A DNA stretch of 16,027 bases, from contig VSNY01000084.1 in assembly GCA_009774535.1 (NCBI GenBank), positions 1 through 16,027 of the forward strand, given 5' to 3'. Positions 1-6,118 of this stretch are shown piece after piece. Position numbers and translations under genes: made by a program. Each line of letters starts with the position of its first letter. Position 1 is the first letter of the stretch. Origin of the DNA: Lachnospiraceae bacterium (GTDB lineage Bacteria > Bacillota > Clostridia > Lachnospirales > Lachnospiraceae). The notes beneath the pieces are model-generated. The model was not told the origin of the DNA. It searched no databases and saw only the letters and a program-made list of their open reading frames with translations.

Positions 1-639
1 GCCCGCCTCTTTTACAGTTTTTGCAATTTCTTCTATATGCCCGCCATTAATTTCCGGGACAAGTACCGTATTTATCTTGATTGTGATACCGGCAGCCGCA
101 ACTTTTCTGATACCTTTTAACTGATTCCCTATGAGAATCTCTGCCCCTTCTGTGCCTTCGTATTTTCTGCCATGATAAATAATATATTTATTGAGCTTTG
201 TGAGGATCTCAGGTTTTACCGCATTCACGGTAACGGTCAAAGAATCAATTCCTACATCAATCACTTCATCTGCCTTTTCATACAAGAGCAACCCGTTTGT
301 GCTCATACATTTGATGAGCTTCGGAAATTTTTCTTTCACTTTCCGGAAAGTCTCCAAGGCATAATCCGTAGCAAGCGTATCTCCCGGCCCTGCAATGCCG
401 GCAACTGTGATTTCCGGACAGATGGATAACGCTTTTTCCAGAACATGAAGGCTTTCATCAGGCGTTATCACTTTGGATGTTACTCCCGGACGCTCTTCCA
501 CATCATTGACTGCCCTGTCGCAAAAGCGGCAGGCAATGTTGCATCCCGGACTAACCGGAAGATGAATCCGCCCCACATTATTTTTATGACCGCCAAAACA
601 CGGATGGGAGTTTTGCAAGTCCTGATATGTATTGCTCAT
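1..639 (-). CDS. NifB-like radical SAM protein (partial, C-terminus beyond window)
   Basis: The first 213 residues of a radical SAM protein read without a stop from ATG 639 to the window edge, so the gene is incomplete at its 3' end. The cluster-binding motif CxxxCxxC is at residues 33, 37 and 40. The surrounding sequence follows the NifB pattern: an HPCF near the N-terminus, CNIACRFCDR, ERPGVTS, then AGIAGPGDTLA and MSTNGL. NifB makes the carbide-containing iron-sulfur precursor of nitrogenase cofactor, but no nif gene is visible here. In non-diazotrophic clostridia such homologues have no settled role, so nitrogen fixation should not be inferred. The start is supported by a GAAGGTG ribosome binding site five bases upstream. 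It follows a tRNA-like gene on the same strand. The family assignment is strong; the substrate is unknown. Confidence 0.85.
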   Translation of the reverse strand, partial: MSNTYQDLQNSHPCFGGHKNNVGRIHLPVSPGCNIACRFCDRAVNDVEERPGVTSKVITPDESLHVLEKALSICPEITVAGIAGPGDTLATDYALETFRKVKEKFPKLIKCMSTNGLLLYEKADEVIDVGIDSLTVTVNAVKPEILTKLNKYIIYHGRKYEGTEGAEILIGNQLKGIRKVAAAGITIKINTVLVPEINGGHIEEIAKTVKEAG

Positions 640-664
640 ACTACACCTTCTTTCACTATAATAT

Positions 665-735
665 GTAACGGTCCAGAACAGAAAATATAATGCAAAAATA
701 GTATGTCATGGTTTATCCTGAATCTGAACCGTTAC
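665..735. repeat. Imperfect inverted repeat between tRNA-like gene and nifB-like gene
   Basis: Arms at 665-677 and 723-735 match as 13-base inverted copies with one mismatch (core GTAACGGT / ACCGTTAC), enclosing 45 bases of AT-rich sequence. On the minus strand it begins five bases after the tRNA-like gene and ends about 25 bases before the NifB-like start. It could be a tRNA 3' processing or mRNA leader hairpin, or a small dispersed palindrome. No T-run follows, so a terminator is unlikely. Confidence 0.4.
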
Positions 736-739
736 GGAA

Positions 740-809
740 TGATACTGGGCGGATTCGAACCGCCAACTTCGGTTTTGCAAACCTATGCCATTCCAACGGC
801 TACAGCATC
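740..809 (-). tRNA. Unusual tRNA-Cys (anticodon GCA)-like gene
   Basis: A complete cloverleaf folds on the minus strand. The 7-bp acceptor stem pairs 803-809 with 741-747 with one G-U. The 4-bp D stem is at 797-800/787-790. The anticodon stem is at 781-785/769-773 with one A-G mismatch. The 7-base loop reads TTGCAAA, which gives anticodon GCA (Cys). A 4-base variable region and a perfect 5-bp T stem with loop TTCGAAT complete it. CCA is not encoded. Oddities: the base at the discriminator position (740) is A, whereas bacterial tRNA-Cys normally carries U73, a main CysRS identity element. The D loop is only six bases and lacks the usual A14. It lies about 160 bases downstream of yezD on the same strand, in a cysteine-gene context. 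It may be a special-purpose or decaying tRNA rather than the housekeeping tRNA-Cys. Confidence 0.75.
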
Positions 810-837
810 CTGATTGTAAAACTACTGCAAGTCATAA

Positions 838-965
838 AAAACCAGAGGTCCTGTTCATTGATTATACTGCACATCCGCAAAGCGGCATATTTCCTATCTG
901 AAATATCTCTATATAAGATTTTTCAGATTATGGCTTATGCATATCAATTCAAAACCTCTGGTTTT
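838..965 (-). ncRNA. Candidate structured RNA closed by a 12-bp stem
   Basis: The arms 838-849 and 954-965 are perfect 12-base inverted copies (core ACCAGAGGT) enclosing 104 bases. Inside, on the minus strand, are a hairpin with an 8-bp outer stem (ATCTGAAA/TTTCAGAT, inside about 899-931), a small CCGC-TTT-GCGG hairpin, and a further ATTGAT/ATCAAT pairing continuing the closing helix. The 3' arm runs directly into TTTTTT, as in an intrinsic terminator. It begins five bases after the yezD stop codon. A competing small hairpin (CTGG-AAAA-CCAG) overlaps the 5' arm. It does not match any riboswitch or ncRNA class I know. It could be a 3' UTR structure, an sRNA, or a control element for the tRNA-like gene. 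The strand is inferred from context and the T-run. Confidence 0.4.
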
Positions 966-969
966 CCAG

Positions 970-1128
970 TCAGTCTTTTATTCTGTATTTTTCGGTTTTA
1001 TCTATTTGGACAATTTTTCCATCCTGAATAATAAGTGTGATACTCCCATATTTCATATCACTTAACAGTTCTTCAAGAGTGCCTAAATGCGAACTATCCA
1101 AGATCTGCCTGCCTTCTGTCTCCTTCAT
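970..1128 (-). CDS. yezD: YezD-family (DUF2292) small protein
   Basis: This is a 52-residue protein too short for many gene callers. It has the YezD/DUF2292 pattern: an N-terminal helix, then a conserved block YGSITLIIQDGKIVQIDKTEK at about residues 27-47 that ends in charged residues. Members are about 50-60 residues long and are commonly found beside sulfate/cysteine assimilation genes; their biochemical role is unknown. The start ATG 1128 follows a GGAGG ribosome binding site nine bases upstream. It is 36 bases downstream of cysK, so the two are almost certainly co-transcribed and share the attenuator upstream of cysK. The link to sulfur metabolism is inferred from context. Confidence 0.85.
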   Translation of the reverse strand: MKETEGRQILDSSHLGTLEELLSDMKYGSITLIIQDGKIVQIDKTEKYRIKD

Positions 1129-1164
1129 TCACATCTGCCTCCAATCCGGACAAAACCTGACTTC

Positions 1165-2103
1165 TTAATTGTTATTAAACAATGGAGTAGACAAATATCT
1201 GTCGCCGGAGTCAGGAAGCAATGCTACAATCGTCTTTCCTTTATTTTCCGGCCTGTTCGCAAGAATCACCGCTGCCTTAAGCGCAGCGCCGGAAGAGATT
1301 CCAACAAGGATTCCTTCACTGACTGCAAATGCTTTGCCTTCCGCAAATGCATCCTCATTCTCAATCGCAAGAATTTCATCATATACTTCCGTATTGAGGA
1401 CCTCTGGGACAAATCCTGCGCCGATTCCCTGAATCTTATGCGCCCCCGGCGTTCCTTTTGACAAAACAGGGCTTCCCGCCGGTTCAACTGCCACGATTTT
1501 CACATCCGGGTTCTTTTCTTTTAAGTATTCCCCCACACCCGTGATGGTTCCGCCCGTTCCAACGCCGGCAACAAAAATGTCAACTTTCCCTTCCGTCTGT
1601 TCCCAGATTTCCGGTCCTGTCGTCGCCTTATGCACCGCCGGGTTCGCCGGGTTCACAAACTGCCCTAAGATAACTGCACCGTCAATTTCTTTCGAGAGCT
1701 CCTCTGCTTTTGCAATAGCCCCCTTCATCCCCTTGGCTCCTTCGGTGAGCACCAGCTCTGCGCCATATGCCTTTAAAAGATTTCTCCTCTCAACGCTCAT
1801 GGTATCCGGCAGTGTAAGGATTGCCCGGTATCCCTTTGCCGCTGCAACAGCAGCCAGACCGATTCCGGTATTCCCGCTGGTAGGCTCAATAATGGTTGCC
1901 CCCTCTTTTAAGTGGCCTTTCTTTTCCGCATCCTCAATCATTGCCAATGCAATACGGTCCTTCACGGAACCCGCCGGATTTAAATATTCCAGCTTTGCAA
2001 GAATTGTGGCGTCTTTGACGCCTGCTTTCTTCGCATACCCATTCAGTTTCAGTATCGGGGTTTTTCCGATTAACTCCAGTGCGCTTTCTTTGATCTGACT
2101 CAT
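1165..2103 (-). CDS. cysK: Cysteine synthase A (O-acetylserine sulfhydrylase)
   Basis: A full-length 312-residue PLP fold-type II enzyme that makes L-cysteine from O-acetyl-L-serine and sulfide in the cytoplasm. The PLP lysine is K48 in NPAGSVKDR, the substrate loop TSGNTG is at residues 75-80, and the phosphate-binding GTGGT lies near residue 180. The N-terminal IGKTPI and the overall length fit CysK. CysM or the cystathionine beta-synthase-type paralogue MccA are less likely alternatives. ATG 2103 has an AAGGAGG ribosome binding site eight bases upstream. It sits downstream of a five-Cys leader ORF and an intrinsic terminator, which implies control by transcription attenuation in response to charged tRNA-Cys. 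yezD follows in the same transcript. Confidence 0.96.
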   Translation of the reverse strand: MSQIKESALELIGKTPILKLNGYAKKAGVKDATILAKLEYLNPAGSVKDRIALAMIEDAEKKGHLKEGATIIEPTSGNTGIGLAAVAAAKGYRAILTLPDTMSVERRNLLKAYGAELVLTEGAKGMKGAIAKAEELSKEIDGAVILGQFVNPANPAVHKATTGPEIWEQTEGKVDIFVAGVGTGGTITGVGEYLKEKNPDVKIVAVEPAGSPVLSKGTPGAHKIQGIGAGFVPEVLNTEVYDEILAIENEDAFAEGKAFAVSEGILVGISSGAALKAAVILANRPENKGKTIVALLPDSGDRYLSTPLFNNN

Positions 2104-2143
2104 AATGATTTCCTCCTTCTTGCCTGGTTTTTGGCATATAGGT

Positions 2144-2158
2144 ATACCCGCAGGGTAT
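2144..2158. promoter_or_regulatory. Short perfect inverted repeat in the cysK leader
   Basis: ATACCC-GCA-GGGTAT is a perfect 6+3+6 palindrome 41 bases upstream of the cysK ATG and downstream of the leader terminator. It resembles in shape the operators of Rrf2-type regulators (CymR/IscR family), which control cysteine and Fe-S genes, but I cannot match it to a defined consensus. It could equally act as a small mRNA hairpin. Confidence 0.3.
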
Positions 2159-2204
2159 TCCCTCCTTTTTGATTGATAGCTCTGCTAACATCCTTTCCGT
2201 TCAT

Positions 2205-2237
2205 AAAAAAACAGCTGCCATATGCTTATGACAACTG
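2205..2237 (-). terminator. Intrinsic terminator (attenuator) between Cys leader ORF and cysK
   Basis: On the minus strand a 10-bp stem (2228-2237 with 2212-2221; CAGTTGTCAT / ATGGCAGCTG, two or three G-U pairs) with a six-base loop is followed by seven T residues (2205-2211). It lies after the leader stop codon and before cysK. An alternative pairing exists between CATATGT (2271-2277) and GCATATG (2219-2225), which would break the terminator stem. That is the antiterminator expected in a ribosome-stalling attenuator. Confidence 0.8.
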
Positions 2238-2266
2238 CCAGCTTTATGCCTGATAAGCCAGGTGCA

Positions 2267-2365
2267 TCATACATATGAAAAGTAAACCGTATTCATATAT
2301 ACAGCCTGACAGCAGCAACAACAATTATTATTTCTTCTGTTTGATGCCATATTATTTGTTTTCAT
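2267..2365 (-). CDS. Cysteine leader peptide (five consecutive Cys codons)
   Basis: A 32-residue ORF from ATG 2365 to TGA 2267-2269, with an AAGGAG ribosome binding site eight bases upstream. Residues 15-19 are CCCCC, encoded TGT TGT TGC TGC TGT, preceded by RRNNN. It begins about 60 bases after a strong promoter and is followed by an intrinsic terminator and then cysK. Cys is rare in proteins, so a run of five directly ahead of a cysteine biosynthesis gene is the signature of a transcription attenuator peptide. When Cys-tRNA is scarce, the ribosome stalls on the Cys run and lets the antiterminator form. When cysteine is plentiful, it reaches the stop codon, covers 2271-2277 and lets the terminator form. 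The peptide itself probably has no function beyond this. The mechanism is inferred; the ORF, codons and hairpins are directly visible. Confidence 0.85.
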   Translation of the reverse strand: MKTNNMASNRRNNNCCCCCQAVYMNTVYFSYV

Positions 2366-2387
2366 ATGAATTGCTCCTTTCTTAATT

Positions 2388-2418
2388 CCTATTTATCTTA
2401 TAGGTTTTATAGGTTTTA
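2388..2418. promoter_or_regulatory. Possible operator: tandem ATAGGTTTT repeat and CCTAT/ATAGG inverted repeat
   Basis: Just downstream of the -10 box are two head-to-tail ATAGGTTTT copies (2400-2408 and 2409-2417) and an inverted pair CCTAT (2388-2392) / ATAGG (2400-2404). The position, at roughly +10 to +45 of the leader transcript, suits a repressor operator. A CymR-like regulator is an inference from the genes controlled; the consensus cannot be confirmed. Confidence 0.35.
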
Positions 2419-2431
2419 TTCTATGTTACAC

Positions 2432-2460
2432 ATTATACGTTTCCATTTTTATCTTGTCAA
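2432..2460 (-). promoter_or_regulatory. Sigma-A promoter of the leader-cysK-yezD transcript
   Basis: On the minus strand a perfect -35 TTGACA (2455-2460) and a perfect -10 TATAAT (2432-2437) are separated by exactly 17 bases. Transcription would start near 2425, about 60 bases before the leader ATG. Such a strong consensus promoter fits a system whose output is set by attenuation. Confidence 0.9.
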
Positions 2461-2515
2461 TAGATTTTCTTAATCAGGGTAATAGATTATTCCTTTTACA
2501 TATAATAGATATTGG

Positions 2516-3094
2516 CTATGGTTTGGAATGAGCCTGGCATATTCGTAAGAAGTATTCATGCAGCCTGGTACATTCTGTAACCTCCGGATGAAAGGAAACG
2601 CCGATCTGGTTATGGTATTTTACCCCAACAATATTTCCATCCACCCTTGCTATAATTTCTGTATCTGCCCCTGCACTTTCTACAAAAGGGGCCCGTATAA
2701 ACGCCATAGGGATTTTGCCCACACCAGTTACTTCTTCTTCCGTATAAAAACTGCCCAGCTGCCTTCCGTAAGCATTACGTCTTACGGTAACTGGAAGGGT
2801 TCCCAAATATGTATTTTCATCATTCGAGATCTTTTCTGCCAAAAGAATCAATCCGGCACAGGTTCCCAGTACCGGAAGCCCTTCTTTTATTTTTTTCTCC
2901 AATGTATCAAATAAATCCAGTTCCCTTAACAGTTTACCCATAACCGTGCTTTCCCCGCCCGGCAAAATCAAACCGTCAAATTCCTGTTCTAAATCTCTTT
3001 TCTGACGTATTTCAAAACTCTGTACGCCTAACAGGGAGAGCATTTTTTTATGCTCAATAAATGCCCCCTGTACAGACAATACCGCTATTTTCAT
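2516..3094 (-). CDS. pdxT: PLP synthase glutaminase subunit
   Basis: A 192-residue class I glutamine amidotransferase that releases ammonia from glutamine and channels it to PdxS in the R5P-dependent pyridoxal 5'-phosphate synthase complex. Visible landmarks are GGEST at residues 46-50, the nucleophile C79 in GTCAGLILLA, and the HPE of the catalytic triad near residue 170. The length matches the family. Its ATG lies three bases after the pdxS stop codon, which gives tight co-translation of the two subunits. No clear terminator follows before the cysK leader promoter, so read-through is possible. Confidence 0.97.
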   Translation of the reverse strand: MKIAVLSVQGAFIEHKKMLSLLGVQSFEIRQKRDLEQEFDGLILPGGESTVMGKLLRELDLFDTLEKKIKEGLPVLGTCAGLILLAEKISNDENTYLGTLPVTVRRNAYGRQLGSFYTEEEVTGVGKIPMAFIRAPFVESAGADTEIIARVDGNIVGVKYHNQIGVSFHPEVTECTRLHEYFLRICQAHSKP

Positions 3095-3097
3095 GTT

Positions 3098-3973
3098 CTA
3101 TTTTCCCCTTTCAGCCATGAGAAGTTCTATTTCCTGTTCATTGATTCCCACCATAGCTTCTCCCAGATCCTCGGACAATTCTGCCAAAAGCTTTGCATCA
3201 TTAAAATTGGTAACTGCCTTTACAATCGCTGCGGCACGTTTCTTTGGATCTCCTGATTTAAAAATGCCTGATCCTACAAATACGCCTTCTGCCCCAAGCT
3301 GCATCATCAGCGCCGCATCTGCAGGCGTTGCAACGCCTCCCGCCGCAAAGTTCACGACTGGCAGCCTGCTGTTTTCATGGACATATTTTACAAGGTCATA
3401 AGGAACTTCCAGTTCCTTTGCTGCCTGAAACAATTCATCCTCCCGCATGGACGTAAGCCTTGCAATTTCCTGATTCATCTTCCTCATATGGCGCACCGCC
3501 TGCACAACATCCCCCGTTCCCGGTTCTCCCTTTGTCCGGATCATGGACGCCCCTTCGTTAATTCTCCGCAATGCCTCGCCTAAATCCTTTGCCCCGCACA
3601 CAAAGGGAACGTTAAACCTGGTTTTATCAATATGGTAAACATCATCCGCAGGTGATAAAACTTCGCTCTCGTCAATATAATCAATCTCTATCGCTTCCAA
3701 AATCTGCGCTTCCGCAAAATGCCCGATCCTGCATTTCGCCATAACAGGAATGGAAACAGCTTCCTGTATTCCTTTTATCATTTTCGGATCGCTCATGCGG
3801 GAAACACCGCCCGCCGCCCTGATGTCTGCGGGTATCCTCTCTAATGCCATGACCGCACAGGCTCCGGCTTCTTCCGCTATCTTTGCCTGCTCCGGTGTTG
3901 TTACATCCATAATGACGCCGCCTTTTAACATTTGTGCTAATTCTTTGTTTAATTCATATCTGTTATCATTCAT
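3098..3973 (-). CDS. pdxS: PLP synthase synthase subunit
   Basis: A 291-residue TIM-barrel lyase that condenses ribose 5-phosphate, glyceraldehyde 3-phosphate and PdxT-derived ammonia into pyridoxal 5'-phosphate. The two catalytic lysines are recognisable: K80 in MAKCRIGH and the later lysine of the C-terminal KSGDPKKRA segment. D23 in GGVIMDV binds the sugar. The ribosome binding site AGGAGG lies ten bases before ATG 3973. It follows the class II amidotransferase gene by 90 bases and probably belongs to the same operon. At least three nearby enzymes (CysK, the transsulfuration enzyme and MalY) use PLP, which gives the grouping a metabolic logic. Confidence 0.97.
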   Translation of the reverse strand: MNDNRYELNKELAQMLKGGVIMDVTTPEQAKIAEEAGACAVMALERIPADIRAAGGVSRMSDPKMIKGIQEAVSIPVMAKCRIGHFAEAQILEAIEIDYIDESEVLSPADDVYHIDKTRFNVPFVCGAKDLGEALRRINEGASMIRTKGEPGTGDVVQAVRHMRKMNQEIARLTSMREDELFQAAKELEVPYDLVKYVHENSRLPVVNFAAGGVATPADAALMMQLGAEGVFVGSGIFKSGDPKKRAAAIVKAVTNFNDAKLLAELSEDLGEAMVGINEQEIELLMAERGK

Positions 3974-4063
3974 TTTTGTATTATCCTCCTGCTATTTTAA
4001 ATATGTTTAAAAAAGTTTTTCAAGCATCCTATATGATTGAAAAAGAAAAGCATTTTTCCATCA

Positions 4064-4834
4064 TCATAAATTTGCAAAATCCAAAAACAGTAATCGCATT
4101 TTTTCTTCCATTTCAAAAAATTCATTGTCATGCTTCGTACCTGTGTGTATCTGTTTGCCATCCTGATAGGCAATCAGAGTATTCATTGGAACAGGCTCCC
4201 ATCTATGGCAGTCCAACGGTGTGGTAGATATCACAACTGCCTCTCCTTTCTGACAACGGTACAGACTGTTTTTATAATTAGTATGCACATACATCAGTTC
4301 ACCGTCAAATAAAAGGAGATTTACCTTATTTTCTGGTGTAATCTCACAGAGGATTTCATTTACCAGCCCAAACCGTTCCTGTCCTGACAGTTCTTTTTTC
4401 TTTTCCATTTCTTTATTCATCCGGCTGACAATATATGCCAGAATCCGCTCACTGTCCGTCTGCCCCTGTTGGCGCTTCGTAAAAAGATTCAACAGATCGC
4501 AGTCAAAAATCGTCCCGTTATGCGCCAGCGTCCATGTCCTGTTACTATTATCCCGCATAACAAAAGGATGGGTGTTTTCGTAATTAAGATTTCCTCTTGT
4601 AGCAAGCCTGATATGCGCAATCATTTTATCCGCTTCCACCTTAAATTGTAACCTCTGTTTCAGATAAACACTTTTATGTGAGGCTTCCGGCTGTTTTTCC
4701 AGAGATACCGCATTTCCATAAAAAAATGCCATTCCCCATCCATTGGGATGTTCCACGCCATGTGAAAAAAACTCCAAAAGAAGCTCGTTTAATACGATCC
4801 TGCCTTGGGAGGTTACGCCAAATAATTCACACAT
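4064..4834 (-). CDS. Class II glutamine amidotransferase (YafJ/EgtC-like)
   Basis: A 256-residue Ntn-hydrolase with the nucleophile Cys at residue 2 (MCELFGV), then NGWGMAF, AHIRLATRG, ENTHPF and AHNGT, the conserved blocks of the GATase_4 family that includes YafJ and EgtC. EgtC cleaves a gamma-glutamyl bond in ergothioneine synthesis; YafJ's physiological role is poorly defined. Its ATG directly abuts the TAG of the glutamate-cysteine ligase gene, with GGGGAG as ribosome binding site, so the two are translationally coupled. A role in hydrolysing or transferring gamma-glutamyl groups made by the ligase is a reasonable inference, but no EgtB or EgtD homologue is present here. The family call is firm; the substrate is not known. 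Confidence 0.85.
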   Translation of the reverse strand: MCELFGVTSQGRIVLNELLLEFFSHGVEHPNGWGMAFFYGNAVSLEKQPEASHKSVYLKQRLQFKVEADKMIAHIRLATRGNLNYENTHPFVMRDNSNRTWTLAHNGTIFDCDLLNLFTKRQQGQTDSERILAYIVSRMNKEMEKKKELSGQERFGLVNEILCEITPENKVNLLLFDGELMYVHTNYKNSLYRCQKGEAVVISTTPLDCHRWEPVPMNTLIAYQDGKQIHTGTKHDNEFFEMEEKMRLLFLDFANL

Positions 4835-6103
4835 CTACTCCCCCTGCCTTTCCTTTGCAAGCTCCAGCCCCTTTTTTACATATCCGCCTCCAAATTGCTT
4901 TCTGATTCTCCATGCATACCTGTTATCTGCATCTGTAAATTTTTCATATTCAAACTGTAATATTTCTTCCACATCTAACGAAAGTCCGCCGTAGAATTCC
5001 TTCATCCTTTCAATTACTTTTAAGGCTGCATGGGCTACAGAATAGATTCTGCCATCCGGCGTTAATATATTGACGGTCTTTAAATCGTACCGGGCGGCGT
5101 TCTTAAAATTCTGCACCGCCTGAATCTGTTCCTTTTCGCCGAATGGCTGGCCTTTCATTGCAGCAAGCCAGACCATTAAAAGCTGTGCAAAGACAATATC
5201 CTTTTCCTCCACACCGGCGCATACAAGGGGATTTAAATCAAACATGCGAAGTTCTATATGATTGACGCCATTCTGGCATAACGACTCTAAGTTATTTTCT
5301 CCTGCCGGTTTTAACCGTATCGGATAATACAGTTCAGAAGCCGCTTTCAATAACCCCATATCTACATATTTTCGGATACTGTCCGCATATGCGGAAATAG
5401 TATGGTAATCCAGAATAGGCGCAAATTCGTTCCAATACCCCATTTCACCGCACCGGACGGATGCCATTCCCGTAAACACATCCTGATCGTAGATCCCTTT
5501 CTCCACAAATGAGCTGTCCAAAAGCGGGCTTGCCGCAGTCACTGCCACAAGCAGCCAGCCATAGGATGCCATTTTCTGCGCCATTTCCAGATAAAACCTG
5601 TTTTTATATTTCTGGTAATCCGTCTCTTTCTGATACAGAAAATCCGCTTCCAGCAGTTCTTCAGAAAACGAGTAGTTCACATGGATTCCGGAAAAAGTCA
5701 TTTTATACCGCCCGTATTTTGCAGACAGATATTCCCTGTATGCAGCTTTAGACACTTCAACTCCCTCAAAAACGGCAACCGGAATGTCAGATTCATTCTC
5801 AATATAGGGCGGATTGGAAAACAGCCAGAGGTATTCCCGTTCCGGCAGGCTTTCTAACCTTTCATAAATACGCCTGTTGTGAAATTCCAGTTCTTCCACC
5901 GCTCCTTTTGCGCTGGTATGTACCGATGTGTTAATTTCCGTCTGGTTTTCACAGAAGTCTTTTACAATATGCATATCATCGGGAAATGGATGTGGCGAAT
6001 GAGACAGAGCGCCATCTTTTTTTATCCGCAGACTTTCTTTCTCCAGTCCAAAATTTCCTTCTAAAATATGTTTTTTTACATCATAATTTTCAATATGTAA
6101 CAT
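4835..6103 (-). CDS. gshA: Glutamate-cysteine ligase (GshA/GshAB N-terminal type)
   Basis: A 422-residue ATP-dependent ligase expected to join L-glutamate and L-cysteine into gamma-glutamylcysteine. The N-terminal NFGLEKESLR (about residues 17-26), the FCENQTEINT stretch near 50-60, SGIHVNYS, and HIELRMFDLNP match the ligase domain of the Gram-positive fused GshAB enzyme. The protein stops after this domain: there is no ATP-grasp glutathione synthetase part, unlike fused GshAB. It may therefore make gamma-glutamylcysteine or a relative as the end product, or hand it to the coupled class II amidotransferase. It starts at ATG 6103, 15 bases after the malY-like stop codon, with GAGG upstream. 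EgtA-like activity on another pathway is an alternative. Confidence 0.88.
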   Translation of the reverse strand: MLHIENYDVKKHILEGNFGLEKESLRIKKDGALSHSPHPFPDDMHIVKDFCENQTEINTSVHTSAKGAVEELEFHNRRIYERLESLPEREYLWLFSNPPYIENESDIPVAVFEGVEVSKAAYREYLSAKYGRYKMTFSGIHVNYSFSEELLEADFLYQKETDYQKYKNRFYLEMAQKMASYGWLLVAVTAASPLLDSSFVEKGIYDQDVFTGMASVRCGEMGYWNEFAPILDYHTISAYADSIRKYVDMGLLKAASELYYPIRLKPAGENNLESLCQNGVNHIELRMFDLNPLVCAGVEEKDIVFAQLLMVWLAAMKGQPFGEKEQIQAVQNFKNAARYDLKTVNILTPDGRIYSVAHAALKVIERMKEFYGGLSLDVEEILQFEYEKFTDADNRYAWRIRKQFGGGYVKKGLELAKERQGE

Positions 6104-6118
6104 TGCAGCTCTACCTCT

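Noticed and set aside
1541..2098. Plus-strand open frame of 185 codons
   Set aside because: It is antisense to the well-conserved cysK gene, is rich in Ser/Ala/Pro as expected of a shadow frame, and has no recognisable motif.
2104..2515. T-box or SAM riboswitch upstream of cysK
   Set aside because: No AGGGTGGNACCGCG T-box sequence or SAM-I core was found; the leader ORF with Cys codons and terminator explains the leader instead.
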